In this document: positions 48,781-60,956 of the stretch, piece after piece
How the letters are laid out: each line of letters begins with the position of its first letter
How positions within the stretch are numbered: position 1 is the first letter of the stretch
Assembly (NCBI RefSeq): GCF_037975245.1
Contig: NC_092565.1
Coordinates: forward strand, 10,343,499 to 10,407,498
DNA from: Apostichopus japonicus
Lineage: Eukaryota; Echinodermata; Holothuroidea; Aspidochirotida; Stichopodidae
Length of the DNA stretch: 64,000 bases
Direction: 5' to 3'
Notes under the pieces: generated by a model
Told to the model about the DNA's origin: nothing
Database searches by the model: none
Seen by the model: only the letters and a program-made list of their open reading frames with translations
Translations under genes and position numbers: made by a program

Positions 48781-49350
48781 TTGGGAGATCCGTAAACAGG
48801 ATCACGATCTGTAAACGATCACATTATGCCCAGAGCCGTATCTACATTATTCTCATGACCTATATATTCAGCAACCTCTGCAAAAAACAAGAAAGCTCCT
48901 CAATATCTGTAGGCTGCTGCACCATCCCAACCTGCACCCCTCCATATACCCCCTCCCCCCCTCCTCCTTGGTAGCTAGAACGTTACATCCTGCCAGGGTG
49001 CACACGTTTCTCTTTAAACCTCCTCACACTAACATTAAGCTTTGAAAAAAAAGCAATTTTGATTTACTGCATTACACACCTTGGCAACATACAAACAAAC
49101 AATACTGAAGTGTACTGAATACTGTATAAAGTATACTGAAAATGGCAAAGACTGCATAAGAGCAATGAAAATAGCAGCCAAAAGACTTTTACACTATTGA
49201 TTTTCTGACAATATGTGAACAATCAAAATCAATTCTTGAGTGGCTTGGTCTTATCGCAGTTCAAACTAATGCATTCAAATGAAGCAATAGCAAATGCTTT
49301 TCATTGTGTTAGTTTAATGACAAAAAAAACAAAACATCACGAATACCTTG

Positions 49351-49356
49351 TTTATT
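49351..49356 (-). terminator. Poly(A) signal for THOC3
   Basis: TTTATT on the plus strand is AATAAA on the minus strand, about 180 nt beyond the THOC3 stop and 15 nt beyond the stop of the duplicated terminal segment. It is the nearest clear signal. Confidence 0.5.
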
Positions 49357-49370
49357 ATTGATAGATTAAA

Positions 49371-49429
49371 CTATGACTCTTTAGGGAAACCAAAGACCTT
49401 GATGGAACCAGCCTCTTTTATGATATTAG
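49371..49429 (-). pseudogene. Duplicated end of THOC3 last exon (possible alternative terminal exon)
   Basis: 49371-49416 repeats the final 15 codons of THOC3 with only a synonymous change (ending KEAGSIKVFGFPKES and TAG). It lies 166 bp downstream of the original. Immediately upstream on the minus strand is a long T run ending in TTTCATTAAAG, a usable acceptor. From there the first two bases (CT) complete a codon with the single base left by THOC3 exon 6 and the frame is open to the same stop. It would replace most of the last WD blade by a short tail. It may simply be a non-functional tandem duplicate in the 3' UTR. Confidence 0.55.
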
Positions 49430-49536
49430 CTTTAATGAAAAAAAAAAAAAAAATCACAAACACAAACACAAACACAAACACCCTGTTTGTTATTCCACCT
49501 AATATCTTTCAAAGCGGTCTTACTTTATAGATGGCG

Positions 49537-49697
49537 CTATGACTCTTTAGGGAAACCAAAGACCTTGATGGAGCCAGCCTCTCTTTCGCTATTGTATTTG
49601 TCTTTATCGTCGCAAGCAAAGGCCAGGAGGTGTTTCTTTGGGTGCCAGGCAACTGTGAATGTCGGAGTCTCGCATTTTACCTCGGCTACCTTCTCTC
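49537..49697 (-). CDS. THOC3: THOC3 exon 7 (terminal)
   Basis: 161 nt. It completes a Gly codon and reads EKVAEVKCETPTFTVAWHPK, then HLLAFACDDKDKYNSEREAG, then SIKVFGFPKES and TAG. Acceptor ATAATCCACAG. The C-terminus matches the conserved end of THOC3 proteins. Confidence 0.92.
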
Positions 49698-52600
49698 CTG
49701 TGGATTATTCAGAGAAGAGTTAAAATAGATAATGATGTTCAAATTCAAGATCACTTAGAGCTGGGGTGGTCAACCTATGGCCTGCGGGCCACATGCGGCC
49801 CGCCAGTGATTTTTTTTTTCAACCTGTGAGATGTCTCAAAAAAAGAAAAAAAAAGAATCTATTTTACATCATCACAAAAAAAAGAGCTAGCTGCTTAGAA
49901 TTTATCAGCACTAATGATACTGTCAGGTAGTCCTTTTGTCCCCAATAATTATCAAATGTATTGCCATTACGTTTTGGTGAAAACAGATTAAGTGCACACC
50001 TATTGCTTGAAAGTCCTCAAAGTCATAGGTTAGAAATCTATAGCAGGTCATTGGTTAGGTGCAGCCCATTCAATTTTTCACTCCTCACATCTGGCCCATT
50101 CATTCAAAAAGCTTGCCCAACCCTGACTAACAAGTATAGTTTAAAAACTTAAAGGGTTTCAAATCTTCCAAAATAATAAACAGTGATTGGTTTCAACTGT
50201 ACATCCACAAAGTGAGATCATACCCTAGGTTGGAGCTTAAATTAATCAATGGCACAGACAGGACGTACTTCCCCAAAAACATTCCCCTCTGATGGAGGGC
50301 TACAACTGTTTTGCTCCTATAGCGCAAAACTTTGTTTTTTTTAAAATTGTGCACGTTTGGCTGACAATGCAAATCATTAATATGTTTCTTTTGGTCTGTA
50401 CAACAAGTATATTCCTAACGGCATCTGTCATACAACATTTGATAAATAACCATTTTATTATTTTGAAGCAAAATGTTGAATTCCTCACTTATGAGATTTT
50501 AAACATTTTTCTTTTTCACTATGTTGCAAGTCATAATTTCAACAATTTGTTTCATAAATTATTTAAATCAATCTCATCAATTCAACATTTGGCAACAAAC
50601 TGATCAATGACACTCACATCAGTATGTCATAATTTCAACACTTTGCAATAAATGATAAATCGATCATTTAAATAAATCTTGTGAAATCAACATCTTACAC
50701 AAAATTTGATAACTAACACTCGCCTCAGAAGGTACTCATCTCAAAATCTTTGCGGTTAAAATTGTAAACTGCAGCAGAATTGCAGAGAAGAATCGTAACA
50801 TTTTGATGACACCTTAAAGTTTCCGTGGTATCAGTGATGGCGGATGGTGTTGGTTTTCCTTTAATACCAGATCACAGGATACAAACACTTACCGGATTCA
50901 ACATACGCAATGTCGATCATCAAATCTTCCGAGGCTGACGCTAACAGTTTCCCATCGTAACTGAAACTGATCGTTCTCACCGGCCACTCGAGTCTGTTAG
51001 ACAAAAAGAAAATTGCAGCACGCATATCTGATAGAGTTTTCCGACTGTCACAGAGAGCTCCAATGAGCTCCACGACAAACTTAGTCAATGACACTTTCAG
51101 AAGAATACATGAAACCACAGCTAGCTGCACTGATACGGAAAGACTTTCCAACTTCAGCTCTGACCGGAGCAAATACCACCTCTGTACACCAAGCAAGAAT
51201 AATAAATCAACATGTACCGAGTTACCACTTCAGAGGACAGATTTTAAACGAGTACTCCAAACATTCATGAGAACAAAAATATCTTCAACCTGACAAAACT
51301 GCCCTTTGAGGGTGTCCAATAGATCACTTGCTCATTTCCATTTATTCGTTTTTACTACCAAAACGTTTATTTTACCAAATATGATGCATGTCACAAACGC
51401 TGAACATAACAAATTTTGTTCTTTTCAATAATAATCTAACTTCACAGGGAACCTCACAAAGATATGTGGATTTGGAGTGATGTTGAAAACTGGAAAGATG
51501 GAAAGACTGAGTTCAAATTCAACTTCCAAATGTCTTCACTTCTTTTTATTCAACTAACTTCTCTAAGTATGGTTACAACACCACTAAGTCCAGTAGTTTA
51601 AGTCTCCCTTTATGTTGCTATGTCGTTATGATGAAAGTCTTAAGTGTTGTTCTACCTCACTGTAGAACAACCTACCTAATACTCTTAAAGCCAAACCTTC
51701 TTTAAGTGTGTGTGTTTGGGGTGGGGGGGGGGGGAGGGTGAGGGTTTTGAGATTATTAGTGTTCTTTTGATGGTCTTTCTCGGATGTTTCAATAAGGGAG
51801 TATTCTACTTGTTTTAACCACTCAAAGGAGTTGATTTTACTTTCTTAAACACAAAGGGCAATGCCACTTGAACTCAAAAAGATTTTATACCCACTAACAC
51901 TAAATAAGTAAAACAAATTTGAACTTTGAAAAAGGGTCTTGAAGAGGTATATTTCTATCTCTCTCTCTTCTTTAAGAGAAATGTCATGGCTAAATAAAAG
52001 AACGCTATTTGGAATGAACAGTAACCAATCTGAAACGAGACAATATATCACACAATCAACACTTTCCGGCTTATCTAACCTCTCCAAAATTGTGGTTGAC
52101 ACTCACCTGGAGAAAGTCCTGACGCAAACTAGTTCTGCGACATCCCAAAGGCTAACGAGGGCATCAGCGCTTCCTGTGGCAAAGTACTTCCCGGTCGGAT
52201 CAAACTTGAGACAGATACAATTGGCTGGGTGTGCATTTAGCATATCCAGAGGTTTAAGAGCTGGGTAGCTAAGATGAAGAAGAAGAAGGACCATGGGAAA
52301 AAAGAAGAAATTGTTGTTTAACACCTTAATCAACCGTAAACACAGGACATATATGCACAATATTATGTATGCATATCAGGTAACATCAGCTGTACATATT
52401 GCACAGGAAGTTGGAATTTATCGGTGAAAAGTACAGGGATCAAATCACTTTACTATTTTATTTTGTACTCTCCAGTACAGACGGTTTAGAGCTTACATGC
52501 ATCAACTGTGTTTATTTGCCAATTTACCAGATCACTAAGGAAGACCTTTTCATGAAAGACACTGCTCAACATCTGTGTGCAGCAGAAATATTGAATATTA

Positions 52601-55600
52601 TGTCTAATGCAAATCAAAATCAAAAACAAACAAAATCAAAAATTAATATGGAATCACTGTACTCCAAGCATTCTGGTTAATAAACTTTATAATATCTAAT
52701 GGTATTTATTAAGTGTACATAAAAGAACTTCTTATCACTGAGGGTGTAATTTGCTGGCAATGGGCCTTAGCTGCGGTAAAAGTGAATATATTCCATTGGC
52801 AGACATTATTACACTAATCTAATAGAAAATAAACTATTCCACACTTTTAGTTTAAAAACCTATCACAAGCTATCTTGTCCCTAATGTGAGGTGAGGTTGA
52901 TTGTTTCTAACCAACTTTGACTGGATATACTCCCCCCTTCCCTGCAAACTTACTCAAGGAAGTCCAAGCAAAAGAAAACTTTTTCACGGTAATACCCACT
53001 TTTTTCAAAACTGAGGTGAACCAAATAACACTCTATACTGTTTTCCAATAATTGAGTAGTGTAGAAAAGACAGTAATGAATATTCAACGAGCTACTTTAA
53101 GCTATCTAACTGGAAGAATTACATGCTACAATGTTATAACTTATATGTGTTATAATACACAAACACTTATTGAAAGAGATAACAAGTTACACATCAAGTA
53201 CCTTAGAACATTAATGGAACCTTGACCGCTGGTTAGGAAAAACAGATCGTTGTCGTTATTCCATGAGATCTCATTGACTTCATGTTTGAACTGTTGTTCA
53301 TACTGTATTTTGCTTCCCTTGAAATCAATAAAGGTGACCAGATCTTCCTTGTTGCCAACTGCTATTGTTTGGCCATCTGGACTCCAACAGATATTGATAT
53401 TTTCTCCTGAAAAAAACACAGTATGCAGTGAAAAGATGTGATGATTTAAAAACAGAAAAATTCTGAAATCGTTGAGATACTACGTGTGTATGTGGCATAT
53501 TAGGGACAAAGTAAAAATTTTGACTAAGCATCTCAAAAAAAATGTTGTCTTCAAGGTTGAAATTCCAACATTTTTCTAGTTCACTGTAGCATTGCTTCAT
53601 AAAGATGTAGGTACATACAGTAGTGGGGTGGGCAGGGTGAGGTGGGCAGGGTGGGGTGTACTTTGCTTTGTTTGTTTTTTCAGTTCTTACTTCATCCTGT
53701 TTTCTTCTATTCCACAAGTTTTCTTGTTAAACATTCTTAGTAAGTCTCTGTAGTCGTTCAAATATCTATCCAATGCATGCTGTACTCTTCGTTATTTAAT
53801 ACCTACAGGCCTCATACTATTTATTGATCTTCTCACTATTATGTATTAAACTTTTCTCTTTTGTAGGGATTGTTACAATTGACTGACTGATTGAAATTCA
53901 ATTGAATAAAATTTACTTGAAATGAATTTATCTCCTAGCCTAGTGGCATAATGACATCACACATTACCAAACGGCAGCCTCTTGAGATGATTTTTGGAAT
54001 AAGGATACTTTTTCTCCCATTTACAACCACAGGTTCCATAGCTGCTTGGGGTAGTGGTGCATCACAACCATCTCTATCAAATAAAGTACTGATGGCTTTG
54101 CTTCTCCGCTCTAGGCAAAAGCAGAAAAGCTTAAACACAACCAACATTTTCATCTCTTCAATGCCCTTAACCAATCATCAATCTGATGGAATATTGAGTA
54201 CAATTAGATTTATAGCTAATAATACTACTTGAACAGTGAGTCAAGCTTAACAGATATTCACCTTTAGTGCTGATGCTGGCTATCGTCTTTGAACTTCTCC
54301 AATCCCATATACGGACCGTTTTATCCCCAGACGCAGTCACAAAGAGAGAAGGGTCAGATGGGTGCCAACAGAGTTGATCCACACTGTCCGTGTGCCCCTT
54401 GTATGTATGCTCTCGAATCTGTAAGAAAAAATACTTTTTTGAGTTCAAACTACCCGTGGCTATATTACAAAATGTAGAAATACAACTTTATAATGGTTTT
54501 TAACCTAGGGTAGAACTGACAACAAGTTTCAGATACAAACTGTATAATATTCTAACGAGGGATGATATTTAAGGAATTTCCAGAGGTTATACTTTCTTGC
54601 AAGGTTGTCTGATAGACAAACCCACAATTTGGGCAACAAAAGTGCTTAGTTGAATTAATTTTACCTCCATTATCTGTTGATCTTCCTGGACAACCATCTT
54701 TGTTACTTGAGCAGCCTAAATAAAAAGCTCAATTCATATGTGAGAGACAACTAGCATTTTTTTGATATGCTGTGAAGAGTTTTAAGGAATTTGAATATGT
54801 AATGAGCTTGAAGTTCTTCCTTTATATCTAGCTTATATTGTGTTTAGCTAAAACCCTCACACTCTTTCACTATCCTTTACTGTATTCAAAACTTATTCCA
54901 TCCCCCAAGCTGTTGAATTCAAGTAAATACCCTGTATTGTAATCTACTATGTGTGTGTAACACTGAGGGCAACGATATGGGAGGAGGTACAGGTAGAGGG
55001 CCCAAGCTAGTTTCCCATCCATTACCTATCGTCAAGCAGTTTGATCCTGCAAAGAGTAATTGGCAATAGATACCACCGGGGCAACTGTAACATTGAATCA
55101 CAGTCGCACACTTCCCCCTCCCCCCTGCTTTTGGTGACCTGTACTGTAAACAGATAATTTAGAATTAACTTAAAAATTACCCTTTTCAAAAGTCCATTCA
55201 AATTTCAGCTTTCTACAAGGTTTCAATGACAATTCATACAACAAATTGGACTACTGTAGGCTAGAGACCTATTAGCTGGAGGTAGGCTAGAGGTAGTGTA
55301 GTTCACGTTAAGTTACAGCAATTACTGTAACAAAGAAACTGTGTCAGGTCTAGTTGACTTAACTTTGGGAAGATATTTATTTCTTATAGAGTCATTTTTA
55401 GTAAATAAATGACACAGTTTCCCTGGTTCTGCAATAAATGGGTTTAAGAACATGTAAACATTATTCCTTTGACCAGAGTTGCAAGCACTGTGATTTGAGG
55501 ATGTGGTTACCTCAATCAGGTTTGTGTTTTTACGCCAAAATCTGCGTTTTTCATGACCGCAGATTACATACAGTGCTTACAACCAACAGTATGGTTCCGT

Positions 55601-56538
55601 CATAAAAATTAAAGGCAGTGTTACCAACAAACTTCACCAAAAACTCACCAACGATATTCCTGCACTAAACAATCCACCATTTGTCAATATTATTTTAAAG
55701 TATAGTCGATCTGTAGTTTGTATTGTTGTCCTCCTACTCCTATGCTAGGCTGAGATTGGTAACATAATGATGACATACTTTTAAGTATTTTTCTCTAGCT
55801 TGCCCTGCCCCACCTGTTTAGCGTATAATTTGTTACCTTACATAATGCATACATGTGTGATTTGGCAGTGAAGTTAATAAATCTGCAGTACTGCGTTAAT
55901 AATAATCATAGTGCACTGTACTATAGCCAAACATCAACGTTAGGACTAGGCTGCATTTGCCCTATTTGTTTTCTTCTTCTTTTACAAGATATCTTTGAAT
56001 GTTGAAATTCTAATAATTCTTCATTAGCGAAATAATAGGCCATCACTTTATTATGTCAAAAGAGCGGGCTAGACATTGGTAATTAATTAATTAATCAATT
56101 ATCAAAACATGCAAAAGACAATTTATTTACAGTCATGATTGTTCAACAGGAATTTTCAAAGTTACGACCAAGTTTTTCAGTCCGTCGAAAAAAATATTAA
56201 CCGAAAAATTTACGACCGTTTTGTGACTGAACGAGAACCCTGCTAGCCTAATGTTACTTGTTACTGTAGGCCAATGCAACCACTGCAAAAGTAATGAATA
56301 CCTTTCCACTACTACAAATTACAGAAGGGTGTAGTTACGCGAAATTTCTTACCAAGCGGTCTTTGTCGGAGTCAAGCAAATAAACATTTACTGTTTTGTC
56401 AAAAGAACCAGAAGCCAACATTTTCCCATCACAGCTCCAAGCCACAGAATGAACTTTTGCTATGTGAAAGCTGTATTCTTTTGTTCGATCATTTTGCTGA
56501 AAGTAATCTTTCAATTTTTCCACTTCGTGGTTTGTCAT
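49537..56538 (-). CDS. THOC3: THO complex subunit 3 (WD40), whole gene
   Basis: Coding exons on the minus strand: 56353-56538, 54665-54715 (uncertain, cassette), 54262-54418, 53202-53406, 52107-52268, 50893-50993 and 49537-49697. All junctions are GT-AG and the phases fit exactly. The product is 340 residues with the 51-nt exon or 323 without, close to the roughly 350 of vertebrate THOC3. WD-repeat signatures appear through every exon: VHSVAWSCDGKMLASGSFDK, LFVTASGDKTVRIWDW, NINICWSPDGQTIAVGNKED, CICLKFDPTGKYFATGSADA, SFSYDGKLLASASED and TFTVAWHPKK. THOC3 is a WD40 subunit of THO, which with UAP56 and ALY forms TREX and couples transcription to nuclear mRNA packaging and export. The start is the first Met before the first blade. 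Introns contain a hAT-like MITE and otherwise nothing recognised. Confidence 0.95.
49761..50125. mobile_element. hAT-like MITE in THOC3 intron 6
   Basis: The left end is CTGGGGTGGTCAACC followed by GGCCTGCGGGCCACATGCGG; the complemented right end is CAGGGTTGGGCAAGC. These are the typical termini of widespread hAT elements (CAGGGGTGGGCAA type). The flanking 8-mers ACTTAGAG and ACTAACAA agree at only five positions, so the insertion is old. 365 bp, no coding capacity. Confidence 0.65.
50893..50993 (-). CDS. THOC3: THOC3 exon 6
   Basis: 101 nt, completing Arg and reading LEWPVRTISFSYDGKLLASA, then SEDLMIDIAYVES plus one base, at donor TCCG|GTAAGT. Acceptor CTAACAG. Confidence 0.92.
52107..52268 (-). 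CDS. THOC3: THOC3 exon 5
   Basis: 162 nt. The first base completes Ser (AG|C), then YPALKPLDMLNAHPANCICL, then FDPTGKYFATGSADALVSLW, ending in a split Arg codon at donor CCAG|GTGAGT. The acceptor is a TTCTTC-rich tract ending TTAG. Confidence 0.92.
53202..53406 (-). CDS. THOC3: THOC3 exon 4
   Basis: 205 nt. It completes the split Gly codon and reads ENINICWSPDGQTIAVGNKE, then EVNEISWNNDNDLFFLTSGQ, ending with two bases of a Ser codon at donor AAG|GTACTT. The acceptor is a T-rich tract ending TTCAG. Confidence 0.92.
54262..54418 (-). CDS. THOC3: THOC3 exon 3
   Basis: 157 nt, IREHTYKGHTDSVDQL through ...SISTK plus one base. Carries the second WD blade (SDPSLFVTASGDKTVRIWDW). Acceptor TTCTTACAG, donor AAAG|GTGAAT. 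Confidence 0.92.
54665..54715 (-). CDS. THOC3: THOC3 exon 2, candidate in-frame cassette exon
   Basis: 51 nt, phase 0 at both ends, coding AAQVTKMVVQEDQQIME, between acceptor GAGCTTTTTATTTAG and donor GAG|GTAAAA. Skipping it joins DRL directly to IREHTYKGHTDSVDQL. That join corresponds in length to the vertebrate protein as I remember it. The exon would therefore be an insertion between blades 1 and 2, either alternatively spliced or a false prediction. Confidence 0.5.
56353..56538 (-). CDS. THOC3: THOC3 exon 1
   Basis: 62 codons from the start Met, ending ...DKDRL before donor TTG|GTAAGA. Includes the first WD blade (KVHSVAWSCDGK, LASGSFDKTVNVYLL). Phase 0 at the 3' end. Confidence 0.92.
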
Positions 56539-56559
56539 GTTGATCGTAGTGCAAAGTAG

Positions 56560-58130
56560 TACACATGAAACTATTACGACACCTCTCTCTTCTACATGCG
56601 TTGCATTTAATCAAAGATAATGTTGAAAGAACGCTACTGTACTTTATCGATTACATTGGTATACAATCCAACGCAAGTATAGATCTACGAATGCCAAACG
56701 GAAATCCTTCAACAGAGTTAAATTTATGAGATTAAATAACTAAACTCTCCCCTAATTCCAATTTCACAGATCTCTTCTTTCAGCACAAAATACTAGAGTG
56801 CTAAATTAATTGGACCCTATAACGCGAATATCTCAACACATAGGAGCATTGCTATGGCATGGGCAGATGTGAGGGCGAGGGTGGAGGGGGGGTGGGGGGG
56901 GGGGGTCGAGGGGTGTATAGGGTAGGATGTCGATGTAGAGTGCATAGATTATCGCCAGGTGCTTGAACTTATCTCGGTCTGCATTTAACTCGTTTTCTTG
57001 TCTCCGACTCAGACTGTAACATAGCTGGGCTCGGACTGGGACTCGGATCTGCTGGACTCTGGGCTGGTTATTGTATCAGACCATGCTTACTGCATTGTGG
57101 GGTCGTGTCGAAGACCACTGCATGATGACAATGGATGAATTAAAATCTGTGAAAGGTTGATGACGGGTGACCGACTATAAATTTGTAGATATTATATTAT
57201 ATAGTTATATATCTTTTCTGTATGATGTTGCCAGATTTTATTGGCCTCTAGTCATATGAGATTCCAATTACTAAAGTATAATTCTATTTGGACTAGATTT
57301 ATGACCATTTGCGCGTCCATATCCATGCAAAGTATGAATCATCGTTGCACATGGTATAGATGTTATTTACGACTCATGTGGAGAAGAAAAAACGATCATG
57401 CTTTAAAGCAATTGGGGGACGCCTGCAGTTGTCACGCTTCAATACATACATATGCCTTAACTCGAAGTTGTACGTGGCTTGAATTAAAGTTTTGCAAGTT
57501 GATCACTGACCATAAGACAAAGAGCGCTCCCAGAGAATGAATCGCAACCCCCCCCCCCACACACACACACACACCTCTCCGCCTCCCTGCGCCACCATCC
57601 AAATCTAGCAGCGTTCGTTACTGCCATACACTAACTTCGCTCACTTGATCAAATGGCTCGAGGAGAATGGACGTATATGTGTTCGACACTTATGAACTGT
57701 TATAGCGCCATCATACCCTTCAGAAGACACGGGTAGTATAGGTAGAGAGTATTGGTACGAGCCTGGAGCACGTGTGACACTATCCTGGGGGAGGGGGTAG
57801 AGAGAATTCCCCGATTCTCACAATCTTGACGGAACGTTAAATTTGTCAGTAGAGCTATTAGGTGCACTTTTTCGCCAGAAATTGATAAAATATTGCAATA
57901 TTACTTTCCACATTACGACATAGATTATTTAACAGTAAATGTTGATCCTTTTAGAAAGATCTGCTTTGAAATAATGTTCAACCAATGTTCTCTCTGAGAC
58001 AGTAGAGAGATTATTACTTTGGTGATCAATTTTGCTAAATTGAAAAACAAAACTCTTGCTATGTGGTTTTGAGCATTTTTAACACCCGACTTACTGGTCA
58101 CTTATCAAATTATGTAACCTTCAATATATA
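56560..58130. other. Gene-free stretch
   Basis: Upstream of THOC3 on its strand; presumably contains its promoter, but I see no clear TATA box. G tract near 56880-56910 and a C tract followed by (CA)n at 57547-57575. Confidence 0.45.
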
Positions 58131-58140
58131 TCACTGGAAG

Positions 58141-58724
58141 CTAAAGTCGCTGTAAGTCATTTAGACCCCAGATCCTTTTTTTAAACTCTGAGCCGTTTTT
58201 GTTAACAAGGGCGATGATTTTCCCATCGTGTGACCAAGCTGATTTTACCATGGGACAGTTTTTTGTGGCCTTTAGGAGATCTTGGTTAGGCTTCGTAAGG
58301 TCTTCCCTGATGACGATTTTGGTTCCTTTTAGTTTTCTTCGGTTTTTTATAAGTCGATCTCTTTCCTCGTAGTTAGAGAACTTGACTAAGATGGCTCTCG
58401 GTTTATTGGCTTCTTTCTGTCCTACTCGGTGCGATCTGTCAATATCTTTTTGGCTTAGTGTGTAGCCAAAATACTTCGATGCAATTTCACTGATAATAGT
58501 GCTTGTGTTTTCATTCGGCCTGTCTTCAATGCCAAAGACACGTAGACAGTTTCTGCGAGAGTACTGCTCTAACTCATTTATCTCCTTTAGCGAGCGATCA
58601 CATTTTTCTTCGAGCATCCTGATTTTGTTTGTAATTTCCTGCACATCTTTCGACGATTTTTCCATGGTTACCTCTATGTCGTGAAGTTTGCATGAGTTTC
58701 GAGTCGTTCAAGTAGTTCGTCCAT
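58141..58724 (-). pseudogene. Orphan LINE ORF1-like gene, frameshifted
   Basis: The main frame (174 residues from 58665 to 58141) has a coiled coil (EITNKIRMLEEKCDRSLKEI), then LEQYSRRNCLRVFGIEDRPN, DIDRSHRVGQ, RAILVKFSNYEERDRLIKNR, KIVIREDLTKPNQDLL and a C-terminal AWSHDGKIIALVNKNG. This is the coiled coil, RRM and CTD order of L1-type ORF1p (Transposase_22-like) in invertebrate LINEs. An upstream ATG at 58724, preceded by an in-frame TAA, starts MDELLERLETHAN in another frame. A one-base shift near 58685-58690 would fuse them, so the copy is broken. No reverse transcriptase follows on the minus strand. Confidence 0.8.
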
Positions 58725-58759
58725 TTTTTAGCACAAACCCTGTCAAGACATCACCACGG

Positions 58760-60900
58760 CATGGGAGCAAAATGAAGTAAACTAAAAAACACCTTTATTA
58801 TCGAATGCAAATTCATTTATCTCTATGCGGAATAAGGTAGATAAATGACAAAAGTGTGCATTTTCAGCTTATTGAAGTCGAATCCTTGAAAACGATATAG
58901 AAGTACATTGACTGCGTTCCAATGTCACAAAAGATACAACAGATACACGGGGGACAAAAAAAAAAACGTTTCAGCACATTAATTCTGTCCTGTAAATATC
59001 ACATGTCCGCCCTCTTTACGATAAAACTAAAGTTATCTTAGGAGATTTCATCTAAGGTTGATACACTTGTTCAAGATTAATAATCTTTTCATACAAACAA
59101 AATGAAGCACACAGTCAATTCGGATCTACTTCAAAGAGATTCTTTCCGACCCCCCCACCCCCACACCTCCCCTACCCCCTTCCAAAGACATTGCCAAGCA
59201 ACCGTCACCAGGAGACAGCCAGGCGAGATGGTAATTATCTCGCAAACTGTATTTACCTTTCATTTGTAAATATCGATGACTCTAATTCACATGTACAAAT
59301 AAACACTTTGTATCAAAGTCATTTTGATTTACTGCTTTATTTCTCTTTACCTTTATTTCAAGACTCACTTTGTGCAATTAATGATCGTGTTTTTTGGCTC
59401 TGGCAATCTTTTTCTTCTTTTCTTTTCTTTTTTTGTAAAACATGAAAATTTGTGACTGAGATAACGAAGAAGTCAAACAGGCGTGCGTGTATAAGTTTAA
59501 TCTATAACTGCGAAAATATGAAGCTACAGTTATTAAAGGGGCTTCGTGTTTGAGTTATGGTTTTGTAACTCCATTATAATACTTTAAAAAAATCTCATAT
59601 CAATACATTTCAATATATTGACAATGGTCAAGTTTTCATTTCAATTAATGAAATAAATGTGTCAAAACGTTTGAAACTTTCCGATGTGACCAACAATTAT
59701 AAATAATTTAATTATGCAAATGTAAAAAATATGAAGAAGAAGGAGATGTTTTCAATTAAAGTGATATTTTTTTAAAGCTACAGCAGTCTGGCTGTGTTTT
59801 CAGTTTAACTTCGCCACCCAGTCACGCTCTGACTAACGTCATAATATATAGACTCAGGCAAATTAGGTTACTTATTTCTATAACTTCTAGCAATAATTAA
59901 TATTTAATAGGCAAATATGAATCCCTCCCTTGAATTAAAAATTACAATCACCTCACGCAAAGCAGACTGAATGGGAAACCTTTCACAATGTACAGGATTT
60001 TGTAGTCTTTTTTCCCTTCAAAATCTATTATGTATATATCAAACTGACAGCTTGAACTATCTGCTATTGAAATTGCCAGATAGAAAGGGGAAAAAAGGTT
60101 GTTTACGTCTCATTTCTATTTTCTAAGATGTTTTAATAATTCACACGTACCTCTATCAGCCAGTGTCTTATACGGTGGTTTTGAAAGGACACACGAGTTG
60201 ATAGAATAATAAATTTGTATAGGTTTGTCAAGTTGACGAGTAACGCTAAAGTTATCAAATTGTGCGGTGGGTGGTGGTGTTTCAATAAACTTGACAGCAC
60301 GTCAAAATACGATATTTTTGGTACAACACGACAATTTGATAATTTTCGCCAATATATCATATTATCGTTACTTGTCAATTCGACAAATATCGAATTATTC
60401 ACGAAAAAAAAGACAAAATAACAACTTGAGGCATCGAATCGTGTTGATAAAATTAAATTATTTCTTCCTCTTAAATATACAATCATTTGGTGAAGACAGT
60501 CATAAGGGAATATTTTTTACACATTTAGCAGGAATGTTGTCGAAATGTCACTTGAATGTCATATTTAAACATTTGTAACTGAAACAAATGATCACTAAAG
60601 GTTTCCGTAGTATACAATAAGACACACCGCTTTAACTTAATTATATCTTCGAGCTATGCAAGATAAAAAACTAATAAACATTTCACTTACTGACTGTTGT
60701 GCAAATATCACAGATATATGCAATTTGACGAGAATTTTGAAAGACGTGACATCAGTCGCGATGGCCTCAAAGTACTTACCCTATATAAAACACGATTGCA
60801 ACACTAATTAATCCTTCTGCAGATTATAAAATAGGGTGAGTTTGACTAGTTGCATCTGTTGAGTAAATACCATCAATGTGTCATCTCATGTGTATTAATG
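58760..60900. other. Gene-free stretch
   Basis: No supported gene; A+T-rich. Opposing open frames at about 60133-60578 are shadows of each other without motifs. Confidence 0.5.
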
Positions 60901-60918
60901 ACATTTTGTAAGACCAAC

Positions 60919-60956
60919 CCCCCCCCCCCCAACCCCAACCCCAACCCCAACCCCCT
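60919..60956. repeat. (CCCCAA)n simple repeat
   Basis: A C run followed by four or five AACCCC units. It resembles a telomere-type hexamer of other lineages but is short and internal. Confidence 0.85.

Noticed and set aside
60919-60956. Interstitial telomere
   Set aside because: The unit is CCCCAA, not the animal TTAGGG type, and the run is only about 35 bp.
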